DNA of 64,000 nt from Methanoregula sp. Lineage in GTDB: Archaea > Halobacteriota > Methanomicrobia > Methanomicrobiales > Methanospirillaceae. Under the pieces are notes generated by a model that searched no databases, had not been told where the DNA came from, and saw nothing but the letters and a program-made list of their open reading frames with translations. The translations under genes and the position numbers were made by a program. Location: NCBI GenBank assembly GCA_041645435.1, contig JBAZQB010000001.1, positions 62,001 through 126,000 of the forward strand, given 5' to 3'. Positions 26,065-34,188 of this stretch are shown piece by piece. How positions within the stretch are numbered: position 1 is the stretch's first letter; each line of letters starts with the position of its first letter.

Positions 26065-26727
26065 ATGGATAAAAAATCTCTGGCGCTTGCTGTCCTATCG
26101 GCAATATTTTTTTCAGTTTTTGGCATGTTTCTTCTCGTGTTCGTCGGGGGAATTTCCGGATCGCGCTTGGAAATTCCCTGGTTTGGATCCAATTATCTTG
26201 CAGCACTTCAGGGAGTTTTGGGGTTGATCTCTGCCTGTGGCTGCATATTCTTTATCAGCCTTACCAAAAATCAGTCCCGGCTCTGGTACTTTGGAATTCC
26301 GCTCGCCATTACCCTCACCGTAATTACTCTTTCATCATTCATCTCGCCGCTTCCCCTCATTCCGGATATGATGTTCCTGAACCAGAACACCGGGCAGGCC
26401 GCACTCTTCCTCCTCGCCCCGTGCAGCGCTCTTTTCTTCTATTCGGAAAAACAGACAAACGACGGCGGTATGGGGCTCGTGATCCTTTCACTTGTCGTCT
26501 GCATCCTGTCCGCACTCCTTCTCTACGGATTGATCTTCCCTCCGCAGTACGCCCCCGGCAGTAAAATCGGCACCGGCCCGACAGCATCTGAACTCTCCTT
26601 CTGGGTTTACTACATGTTCGGGTTACCCATTATCGGAGCATTGTTTCTTTCCCGTGCGCTTGGATTTCACCATCAGGATTCAGAACCCGGTAACCTCTCT
26701 GCCCAAAAACCAGCGGAGACGCCATGA
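26065..26727 (+). CDS. six-helix membrane protein, unknown function
   Basis: About 220 residues with six hydrophobic segments, for example ALAVLSAIFFSVFGMFLLVF and ILSLVVCILSALLLYGLIF. ATG 26065 is used; GTG 26059 is also possible. No known motif or family. It is followed by the zinc-ribbon protein, whose start overlaps its stop (ATGA), so they form a pair. The context of exported proteins suggests an envelope role. Confidence 0.75.
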   Translation: MDKKSLALAVLSAIFFSVFGMFLLVFVGGISGSRLEIPWFGSNYLAALQGVLGLISACGCIFFISLTKNQSRLWYFGIPLAITLTVITLSSFISPLPLIPDMMFLNQNTGQAALFLLAPCSALFFYSEKQTNDGGMGLVILSLVVCILSALLLYGLIFPPQYAPGSKIGTGPTASELSFWVYYMFGLPIIGALFLSRALGFHHQDSEPGNLSAQKPAETP

Positions 26728-26963
26728 CCGACGATGAAAAGCCGTTCACCTGTCCCCGGTGCGGATTTAAAGATAAAATCTTTCACCAGGTCTGTCCTGA
26801 GTGCGGGCGCCCGTACTTCCGGGATTACATCGACACGCAGTTCTTCCCGCGTGACCCAAACCCCCAGGGAATCTATAAAGGAAAGTTCTGGGCCCGGGTA
26901 TTTCTTGTGTTGATGCTCTTCGGACTGGCTCTCGGAATTCTAGCCTCGTTTCACATTATCTAG
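26724..26963 (+). CDS. zinc-ribbon protein with C-terminal membrane helix
   Basis: 79 residues. The N-terminal ribbon is CPRCGFKDKIFHQVCPECGR, with two CxxC pairs that should bind zinc. One membrane helix (VFLVLMLFGLALGILASF) ends the chain. It overlaps the preceding gene and is followed after 15 bases by the next one. It probably sits on the cytoplasmic face as an adaptor; the function is not known. Confidence 0.82.
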   Translation: MTDDEKPFTCPRCGFKDKIFHQVCPECGRPYFRDYIDTQFFPRDPNPQGIYKGKFWARVFLVLMLFGLALGILASFHII

Positions 26964-26978
26964 GAGAAAAAAATACTC

Positions 26979-27914
26979 ATGAATCTTATCGACCGGAGAC
27001 TATGGGAAAAGATCCTTGTTACCGTGTGCAGCGCTATCATTATTTTATGGATTGCGATATTTGTCATCAGCCCGGAGCATAGATTCTCTCTCGGAACCTG
27101 TGGCTCTGATACTATGCCGATGAGCTATTCAACAGATATCCAGCCGACATTTGAGGAGAGTTTCCTCAATAAATTCGGGGAATCCGAACCTGACCGGAAC
27201 CTTACCCTGCCCCCGTTGCAGCGCTACTCTGAACGGAAAGTACTCATAGACTCCCTGATGGATCGGGCACAGATCACCGGTTCATCGGACTCCGTCATTG
27301 GCCTCTATGAATTTCCGGGTGCCCGACTCCTCCTCATCAACCGGAGTGAGCGGGTGACCGAAATTCTGGATAGCGGTGGCAAGCTGCAGACCGTTTCCCT
27401 GGCACCGGTTCCTGTGGGATCATTCCACTTTGAGGACAACCAGACCGAAAACCCCGAACATGGTGGATATCAGTACCACTATGAGAATTCGGTCTCGATC
27501 ACGCGGATCGATTTGGTCATCCCCACCCCGGGAAATGTGACTCCCCCCCTGTATATCGTGAATAAGACGGAGATTGAACAGGTTTTTTATCCGGAAGGCA
27601 GGTCCCTTGCCACGATCACGACAACCGGCAGATTTTATGTGATATATGGGCAGCGGGTGGAACGCGTTACCGGAACCTCAGCAATCATACTCGATCCTGC
27701 ATGGAAGCAGTGCTCTCACCGGATAGAGATATCCGGGGAAGGCAGCCGGGTGGGGGAGACAAAATATACGATAAAATTCGCACGATCTTCGGAACGGCTG
27801 TTGTGGTCCCGCCTGATCACCACAAGTGATCACATTCAGGTCTTTGATGCGGCAATGGGGGGCACAAGCAGCAGCCAGTGGATTTCCAGCGATAGTACCG
27901 GGTGCAGCTGTTGA
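26979..27914 (+). CDS. membrane-anchored exported protein ending in TGCSC
   Basis: 311 residues with one N-terminal membrane helix (ILVTVCSAIIILWIAIFVI) and a large outside domain. The domain contains VIGLYEFPGARLLLINRSER and a beta-rich C-terminal part. The chain ends DSTGCSC, a cysteine pair at the very end that could form a disulfide or a covalent link. The same DNA motif recurs downstream at about 28607-28627 (see findings). No family recognised. GGAG at 26963-26966 serves as ribosome site. Confidence 0.75.
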   Translation: MNLIDRRLWEKILVTVCSAIIILWIAIFVISPEHRFSLGTCGSDTMPMSYSTDIQPTFEESFLNKFGESEPDRNLTLPPLQRYSERKVLIDSLMDRAQITGSSDSVIGLYEFPGARLLLINRSERVTEILDSGGKLQTVSLAPVPVGSFHFEDNQTENPEHGGYQYHYENSVSITRIDLVIPTPGNVTPPLYIVNKTEIEQVFYPEGRSLATITTTGRFYVIYGQRVERVTGTSAIILDPAWKQCSHRIEISGEGSRVGETKYTIKFARSSERLLWSRLITTSDHIQVFDAAMGGTSSSQWISSDSTGCSC

Positions 27915-27933
27915 AAGGGGGGGAGAAAAGTGT

Positions 27934-28029
27934 ATGTCACCGGTACAATTTCTCAAGGATATGATCGCAGAAACCTGCCGGTATGACACCACGGCATCAG
28001 TGAGAGCTTTGCTAACAGGAGCTGAATAA
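27934..28029 (+). CDS. possible 31-residue small protein
   Basis: ATG at 27934 with a purine-rich GGGGGGAG stretch upstream, followed by MSPVQFLKDMIAETCRYDTT and a stop at 28027-28029. The next gene starts two bases later. It fits the pattern of tightly packed genes here, but nothing is known about it and it may not be expressed. Confidence 0.35.
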   Translation: MSPVQFLKDMIAETCRYDTTASVRALLTGAE

Positions 28030-28031
28030 AT

Positions 28032-28484
28032 ATGACATTTCTAACCAGAATTCAGGAACAGATTGTACCAGTCACGATTGCTGTAGTCATCTGTGCGATC
28101 GGATTTTTTTCCTTCACCAGGATGCCTGCGCTGGGAACCGCAGGAGATGTAATCGTATGGATAATGCTGCTCGTTGCCTTCTGTGTTTTATTCTCATTTT
28201 TCCCGGCAATTGCTATCATCTACGGTTGGTATACCGGGAACCGGGCCGGTGCAATCCTTGCCGGGGCACTACCGCTTCCCCTGTTATCTATTACTGTGTA
28301 TTCCCTGTTCCGTGCAAATAACATGGTGTTTATTCATCACGACACAATCATTTTTATTTTAATTCTTTCAGCAATCTGCGGTTTTGCAGGATTTTGTGCA
28401 GCACAGAGGACGAAACCGTTCCTTGCGGTTTCGGTTGTTCTCAACGGATTCTGGCTTTTTTTCTGGATGAATGCATTCAATTGA
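28032..28484 (+). CDS. four-helix membrane protein
   Basis: 150 residues with four hydrophobic helices (for example VPVTIAVVICAIGFFSF and DVIVWIMLLVAFCVLFSF). Short loops, no catalytic motif, no known family. It begins two bases after the small gene before it. Probably an envelope component related to the neighbouring exported proteins. Confidence 0.72.
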   Translation: MTFLTRIQEQIVPVTIAVVICAIGFFSFTRMPALGTAGDVIVWIMLLVAFCVLFSFFPAIAIIYGWYTGNRAGAILAGALPLPLLSITVYSLFRANNMVFIHHDTIIFILILSAICGFAGFCAAQRTKPFLAVSVVLNGFWLFFWMNAFN

Positions 28485-28649
28485 GGTCTATGCGATGGAG
28501 TTCATTGCTGTTTATTACTGGAATACGGTTTGCCTGATGGTGAACCGGTTGAACAAAGAGGGATGTGATTGATGGTGATTACCTTAACAGAGAGCCTTGG
28601 TATTTCGATGATAGCACCGGATGCAGCTGCTGGCGGGGTGAAAGAAACC
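28485..28649 (+). pseudogene. possible remnant with TGCSC motif
   Basis: No intact gene. From GTG 28565 one frame reads REPWYFDDSTGCSC before running on without a stop, and the DNA matches the end of the 26979 gene (GGTGCAGCTG-like stretch with GATAGCACCGG). This looks like the degraded end of a second copy of that gene, partly overlapped by the leader of the next one. Confidence 0.35.
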
Positions 28650-29441
28650 ATGAAATTTCATATGCTTACCGTCATTGTTCTGGTTCTTGCAGCGATCGTT
28701 TCGATCCCGGGCGTGAGTGCGGAGAACCAGACGATGGACACTGCGTATTATCTGACCCATGCGGAGACTCTCGCAGGGCAAAAGGACATGTCGATGTATA
28801 ATAAACCCCATCCCGTAGAACCGCTCGTGACTATGAACGAGTCGGCTGCCCGGCTCTACCCGAACGTGACCTGGTGCGGGAAAGACTGCATGGTAACAAG
28901 GCCGTGCTCCTTCCCGTTCATCCGGTGCGAGTCACTGCTCACGGTTATGGTTGTGTATAATGTGAATACATCCTGTGCTGATCAGCCCGGCCCGGTTATC
29001 GGGTACGGCATGGGCGGATGGCCATTGCAGAACCCTGTTTTCGTTCCAGGGTCCGGAATATCAAACCTAAATCTGCCGTTCGGGACACTTGCAGGGATGT
29101 TCTCTGCGACGGAAATTGTTTCCGTTGATATCGCCCCGTCCACCTCATATCTGCCCTCCCGGGAGTTTCTGGAATATGTGAACGCCCCGGCAATTACCCG
29201 GGAACAAAAAGAAAGTGCCCTCAGGATTGCATTAACGTCAAAAAAATTTCAGAGTTACATGAACGAATCGCACGGACCCATCTCGTTTGGATGGGCGTAT
29301 CCGTATTCCGGAATGGTTCGTTTATCCATGACGGCAGGCTCAGCGACATCCCGGGTTTATGGGTTGGCATCTGTCTATATTGACATAGATCGTGGAGTAC
29401 TCGACAATGAGAGCTTTATTGACTGGAAAAAATACTGGTAG
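28650..29441 (+). CDS. exported protein of unknown function
   Basis: About 263 residues from ATG 28650, which opens a clear signal peptide (FHMLTVIVLVLAAIVSIPGV, cleavage after SAE-type residues). The earlier in-frame ATG at 28569 would add 27 residues that break the signal peptide. The mature part contains TWCGKDCMVTRPCSFPFIRC, with four cysteines likely to form disulfides, and ends in WKKYW. No family is recognised. The next gene starts five bases later. Confidence 0.78.
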   Translation: MKFHMLTVIVLVLAAIVSIPGVSAENQTMDTAYYLTHAETLAGQKDMSMYNKPHPVEPLVTMNESAARLYPNVTWCGKDCMVTRPCSFPFIRCESLLTVMVVYNVNTSCADQPGPVIGYGMGGWPLQNPVFVPGSGISNLNLPFGTLAGMFSATEIVSVDIAPSTSYLPSREFLEYVNAPAITREQKESALRIALTSKKFQSYMNESHGPISFGWAYPYSGMVRLSMTAGSATSRVYGLASVYIDIDRGVLDNESFIDWKKYW

Positions 29442-29446
29442 GGAAT

Positions 29447-31636
29447 ATGTTCGATAAACTGTTTCAGACAATTAACGGTTCAATCGGGGAAACTATACTG
29501 TTCATTCTGCTGCTGGTGTATGTTGCTGGATCAGGGTGCATCGACAATTCAGTTAACCAGACAGCTACTGGAGTGATACACACTCAAAAAGAGAATACCT
29601 CCCTCCGGTCCACCGCAGATCCCAACAAAGTTCCCATTGAAACTGCGTACAACCAGTCACTTGCAGAATTCTGGAGGTTTGCCATTGAGGGTCCCTACAG
29701 TTCCGCACCGAACTGGGTTTCTGCATCTCTCGATCCCGAACCGGTCATCCTCTATGATATCAACGGCAGGCCGCAGTATTATGAATTTTATCTCAGAAAC
29801 AAAGGAACCATTCCGGGTTATTTCTGGACGGCTGCAAACAAACTTCTGGGTCACGGGATTTTCCGGTTATATGAAGGGCCACCTTCCTACAACCATTCGC
29901 GGATTGCACTGGATGCAGAAGATATCGTCAAAGCCCGGTACCCGGATTACCCGGTCCTGTCGAATACGCCTGCCCTCTACAGCGGCGGGTACCCTCACCT
30001 CTGTGCCATGGTCATTATCCTAAACACGACCGCCGGTGCAAACGAGAGGATCATCGTCGATGCGTTCACTCATGAAATCGTTTCGGACCACCCCTCCGAA
30101 GATTACAACGGCCATGAATACGCCTGGTCCTGTCTTGATTCTATCCCGCAAATCGAATACCCGGCACGCATTGCACAGTGGGAATTGCAGGATTCAAATG
30201 CCAGCAGGATCGTGAATTATGCCATGGCGCAGGGCATCGATGTCCGGCTCCCTCTGTCAGAGCAGGATACGAGCATCCTCCGCAACTATTACGCATCGGT
30301 GTCTCCGGGCTCCTCATCGCCGGAACCTGACAGGACACCGGATATTCCGGATGACCGTCCGATTACGGAGGAGTTGATCAACGAAAATGTGGTGACGGTT
30401 GAAACAGCCCGCATCCACGCCCTCGCATATCTCTGGCGCTGTCAGCTGGACGACCCTGAGATCCACAGCTGGCCATCATACCGGAATGCAACCCTGAACA
30501 TGACGGCTTATGGTCTGATAGAAGACATCAATGGAAGAAAAATACGGTACACCTTCCCGGTTGAACGCGGAGGAGTGTCTGCAGGAGAGATCGTTGTCGG
30601 TGCAAACCGGATGCTCAGTAGCATCCATGGTGGAACAGCACGGGGGGATTACGATTATGTAAACGCATCCCGAAAGGCATGGGAGATTGCGGACCGGGAT
30701 TATCAGGCTGCCCGTATCATTTCAGAGCGACACGTATCTGCAATCGGGCAACATCCCGGGGTATGGGTTATCCTGCTTGTGGAACAGGAACAATCCCTGC
30801 AACAGACGCGTATCGGGGTCAACACCCAGACATTTGATCTCCTCACAGAAAATGTCACGGTATCAGAAGGGTCGGGCAGTTTCTCCCCGGGTTTATCCGC
30901 CATTTCCCGGCAGGATGCCAATGACGCAATAGAGCAATGGGAAAAAGAGGATAAAAAAGATCAGGATTTTATCACCCATGCAAAATCTCATGGAATTCGA
31001 ACTGACCGACCGTTATCAGACAAAGAAATCGTCACGCTCGGTACGTATATCTTCAAAACGGAGCCCCGGTACCCGCCGGAGGGGTTATTATACAACCCTC
31101 TGTATCCACAACCTGCGATTCGCCCGACACTTGATACGGGAACCCGGGGATGGCATGAACAGGCCGACTGGTTCAGCGCGATCCTTGTCGATGCATCAAT
31201 TGGCGAAGTGGAGGCCGGGCAGATCCTCAGTAGCCATTCCCTGCCCGGGAACTACACGGTGAATATCCTCACGGTTGGAGCCATGGGTGCAGATTATTAT
31301 CTCGAAGTGCCCGAGCCGGATTACAACCGGACATTCAGTATTCTTAAAACGGATGGAAGTGCTGAGATCCGTGAACAGGTTGCACCGATGTGGGAATATG
31401 TGCAGATCGTTAAACGGAAAAATGGTTCGATCATCATTCCAGTTGCTATAGGATACCCGGAGGAAGCGAATGCACAACGGCTCATTGCAGCCGGTGTTCC
31501 TTTAAAGCCTATGCGGGAAGTCTACATCCAGTATGATTATGCAGCAATGCCCAAAAAATCAGAGCGGGAAAAAGCTCTTGCCGAACTCAACGCAGATGAC
31601 CGGGTATTGTTTGCGTTCAAGGAGTATCCATCATGA
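29447..31636 (+). CDS. large lipoprotein-like exported protein with repeated domains
   Basis: 729 residues. Near the start is a hydrophobic helix ending in a lipobox-like VAGSGC, so the protein is probably lipid-anchored outside the cell. The body has repeated units: DINGRPQYYEFYLRNKG and DINGRKIRYTFPVERGG suggest PepSY-like folds, and RIAQWELQDSNASRIVNYAM and DAIEQWEKEDKKDQDFI are similar helical segments. No catalytic motif is obvious. RBS-like GGGA is close to the ATG. Function unknown; it may bind peptides or polymers. Confidence 0.75.
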   Translation: MFDKLFQTINGSIGETILFILLLVYVAGSGCIDNSVNQTATGVIHTQKENTSLRSTADPNKVPIETAYNQSLAEFWRFAIEGPYSSAPNWVSASLDPEPVILYDINGRPQYYEFYLRNKGTIPGYFWTAANKLLGHGIFRLYEGPPSYNHSRIALDAEDIVKARYPDYPVLSNTPALYSGGYPHLCAMVIILNTTAGANERIIVDAFTHEIVSDHPSEDYNGHEYAWSCLDSIPQIEYPARIAQWELQDSNASRIVNYAMAQGIDVRLPLSEQDTSILRNYYASVSPGSSSPEPDRTPDIPDDRPITEELINENVVTVETARIHALAYLWRCQLDDPEIHSWPSYRNATLNMTAYGLIEDINGRKIRYTFPVERGGVSAGEIVVGANRMLSSIHGGTARGDYDYVNASRKAWEIADRDYQAARIISERHVSAIGQHPGVWVILLVEQEQSLQQTRIGVNTQTFDLLTENVTVSEGSGSFSPGLSAISRQDANDAIEQWEKEDKKDQDFITHAKSHGIRTDRPLSDKEIVTLGTYIFKTEPRYPPEGLLYNPLYPQPAIRPTLDTGTRGWHEQADWFSAILVDASIGEVEAGQILSSHSLPGNYTVNILTVGAMGADYYLEVPEPDYNRTFSILKTDGSAEIREQVAPMWEYVQIVKRKNGSIIIPVAIGYPEEANAQRLIAAGVPLKPMREVYIQYDYAAMPKKSEREKALAELNADDRVLFAFKEYPS

Positions 31637-31701
31637 CAGGTTGTATATCCGGTTCACGCAATGGGGAACTCAGTGTTTTGGAGATTGAGCGATTCCCATG
31701 A
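31633..31701 (+). CDS. possible 22-residue coupling peptide
   Basis: ATG 31633 overlaps the stop of the previous gene, and the TGA at 31699-31701 overlaps the next ATG at 31698. The peptide is MTGCISGSRNGELSVLEIER plus two residues. Overlaps at both ends suggest a translational link more than a functional peptide. Confidence 0.25.
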   Translation: MTGCISGSRNGELSVLEIERFP

Positions 31702-33035
31702 TCGATGAACCAACAGGCACAGGAACGCAATGGATGAAAGCCCAGGTTCTTGCCGGGATTACCGGAGGAATTCTCCTCACCATCGTTCTCCACCTGGCAA
31801 ACGGGGGATGGCATGGATTGATGGAGTACAACAGCAGGCTTTTTGGAATTTATGCAGACTCTTATCTGATCCTGGTGCTGCTGGGCTTCCTATTCACCGG
31901 GGCATTATCCGTTTTTTTTCTTGCAGAACATGGGATTACCAGAAAAAAGGTAATGGCATCCGGCATCCTGTCAGGAATTATCGCAGGGATGGTGTTCAGT
32001 AATTTTTATCTTTACACGGATATTTTACTGAATCCTACGAATTATCCCCCGTTCCCGGGAGATTTTTTTAAGATGTGGACGTTTTTTAATATTATCAGCA
32101 GCGGATGGTTCATTCTCGTGGGAATATCCATGCTCACCGGCATGATTGTTGCGACCATGGATGCGCTGGCATCCGGTTTCCTCGAACAGAGGTTCGGTAA
32201 AACGACCGGTTACGGAGAGGATGACGTGAAGGACGGAAACGTAAACCAGACTGTCCTCTTTGCATTGTTCACCTTAATTATCGCAATTTTAATAATCCCA
32301 CCGGTGATTGTTGCGATAGGAATCGAACAGGGCGCAATCGCACAGGAACCTTTCGGCCCGGTCAGTTTCGGGTCGGTCGGTCTTCCAGCCCTGCCGGATC
32401 AACCGATTGGGGACGATCACGCTTCCAACGTTACCCGGTGGATGCAGGAACATGCGGGACAAGAGGTATCGGCCGGAGAGTACCTGGTGATCACCAACCC
32501 CGGATATCTTGATTCCCGACCGCAAAACGTCCGGGCAGCGTATTCCCGGATGAAAGTCCGGGTGCCGAATTTCAGCAACCCGGATCCGGGAGATTATGAC
32601 CGGTCAGCCGGAGGTATGCAGTATGGCAAGCGCAGCGTTGCCATCGCAGCATTTGGTTATCGGGGGATACCGGATGATCAACAACCGGCATATCCCCTGA
32701 ATTACACCAGCCAGTGCATCCTGAATGAGTCGATGATCGAAGTCTCGAACGGGCTGGCGGACCGGGAGATCCCGGCAGTGACCTATTTCGAAACAGTCTG
32801 TCCGGACTTTTTTTTCAGCCTGACCGAATCGCAAAAAGCCGCGTTGAACAACCAGTCCATGAACGTGTCAAAAATCCCGGGCCGCGATGAAACGGCTGCA
32901 TATGTTCCGTCATTGTACGTATCGGACACTCATATTGAGCTCAACATGGAATCGTTAAATGTCGTGGTCTTTGGAATCTTCGGGCTCACTATCGTGGCAG
33001 CCGGGTATTTAATACTCAGGAGAAAACGCAAATGA
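31698..33035 (+). CDS. multi-pass membrane protein with large outside domain
   Basis: 445 residues with about five membrane helices in the first half (for example VLAGITGGILLTIVLHLANG and LILVLLGFLFTGALSVFFL). An outside domain follows with TNPGYLDSRPQNVRAAYSRM and a single C-terminal helix before IILRRKRK-like basic residues (actual end RRKRK). No transport or catalytic motif is recognised. It is flanked by short coupling frames on both sides. Envelope function is inferred from context only. Confidence 0.78.
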   Translation: MIDEPTGTGTQWMKAQVLAGITGGILLTIVLHLANGGWHGLMEYNSRLFGIYADSYLILVLLGFLFTGALSVFFLAEHGITRKKVMASGILSGIIAGMVFSNFYLYTDILLNPTNYPPFPGDFFKMWTFFNIISSGWFILVGISMLTGMIVATMDALASGFLEQRFGKTTGYGEDDVKDGNVNQTVLFALFTLIIAILIIPPVIVAIGIEQGAIAQEPFGPVSFGSVGLPALPDQPIGDDHASNVTRWMQEHAGQEVSAGEYLVITNPGYLDSRPQNVRAAYSRMKVRVPNFSNPDPGDYDRSAGGMQYGKRSVAIAAFGYRGIPDDQQPAYPLNYTSQCILNESMIEVSNGLADREIPAVTYFETVCPDFFFSLTESQKAALNNQSMNVSKIPGRDETAAYVPSLYVSDTHIELNMESLNVVVFGIFGLTIVAAGYLILRRKRK

Positions 33036-33081
33036 CAATGAATGCAGATTTCCTCGTAAAAATATTTCTCACGGTGATGTA

Positions 33082-34188
33082 ATGTATTCCCCCCTTTTCG
33101 ACCCAATGATTATCGTTGCATTCCTCTTTATTACCGGAATGATGGGAGTCATGGCACTCCCGGTTGCAGCCCTGGCATCGTTGTTCTCTTATCTTATCGG
33201 AAGGACCCCGCAGAAATGGTTGCATGTGGTCATTCCCGTTGCGGTCGCGCTCGTTTTCATTGCGGGAGAACGCCCGTTCCAGGCATTCATGTATACATCG
33301 CTGAGCGCAAACGACTTTCTCCTGCTGGGCTCGTTCATCACCATCATCCAAGTTATCCCCCAGGCATGTATCCTCGCGATGGGAGTGATAACGCCGTTCC
33401 CGCTCATCCGAAAACATCTCACCCTGAAACGGGAATGGCATGCAGTCTTTGCTGCCGCCATGATCGCAGTGACCGGTATCTACCTGCATAATATGTTCAT
33501 AGCTTTAGGCCCTCATATGGGAACATACCCGGATATCTCCGGGATTCCCTATATTGTGTTCTTCACCGGGCTCAGCCCGTTTCTCGCGGCAATGGTGATC
33601 GCTGCTGCGGTATTCGGTGCCATCCTGTTCCTGCAGCAGGTCCACAGCCTTGTTGCAGACCATCCCCGGAAACAGTCGATCCTTCTCGCAGTCGCGGCAT
33701 CCCTGTTCGTTTTCCTGCCGGCTGCAGGTATCGGCGGGCTAGCCGTCTTTTTCATGACGATACTCAGGAGAATCCCCGGAAGGGTGATTCCCCTGGGAAT
33801 ATCCGTGGCTGCTCTGGTCGTGCTCTCCCTTATCGGTTCGATGCTTATGGGAATCCCCGGCCTGGAGCTGGTCGTGTATTTCTTCATTTTCACGATGGCG
33901 ATCATGGCATTTGCCGTACTGGTGCCATTCCTGTATTTCGCCCCGGGTATCGGGAAAACCTGGCAACCCGTCATTCTTCTTGCCGGTGCAGTTGCCGCCG
34001 ATCTTATCCTGTCACTGATTGCTGTCGTATTCGAACTGGGCGAGCGTCTTACCTCAGATCCGGTTACCATACTGACCTTTGCCGAAGGAGGTATGATCCT
34101 TGCCGCATGTGCATTTGCCACCGGGAAGTACCTTGTCACACGCCGGGATTTCCGATCATCACCGGCCACGGCAGGTGAAGTCCCTTGA
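33082..34188 (+). CDS. multi-pass membrane protein, unknown function
   Basis: 368 residues, about nine hydrophobic segments (for example FLFITGMMGVMALPVAALA and LLAVAASLFVFLPAAGIGG). No conserved charged residues within helices stand out, so a transporter role is not supported. Its start follows a 16-codon frame (33032-33082) whose TAA shares its last base with the ATG. Its stop overlaps the next gene. Confidence 0.75.
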   Translation: MYSPLFDPMIIVAFLFITGMMGVMALPVAALASLFSYLIGRTPQKWLHVVIPVAVALVFIAGERPFQAFMYTSLSANDFLLLGSFITIIQVIPQACILAMGVITPFPLIRKHLTLKREWHAVFAAAMIAVTGIYLHNMFIALGPHMGTYPDISGIPYIVFFTGLSPFLAAMVIAAAVFGAILFLQQVHSLVADHPRKQSILLAVAASLFVFLPAAGIGGLAVFFMTILRRIPGRVIPLGISVAALVVLSLIGSMLMGIPGLELVVYFFIFTMAIMAFAVLVPFLYFAPGIGKTWQPVILLAGAVAADLILSLIAVVFELGERLTSDPVTILTFAEGGMILAACAFATGKYLVTRRDFRSSPATAGEVP

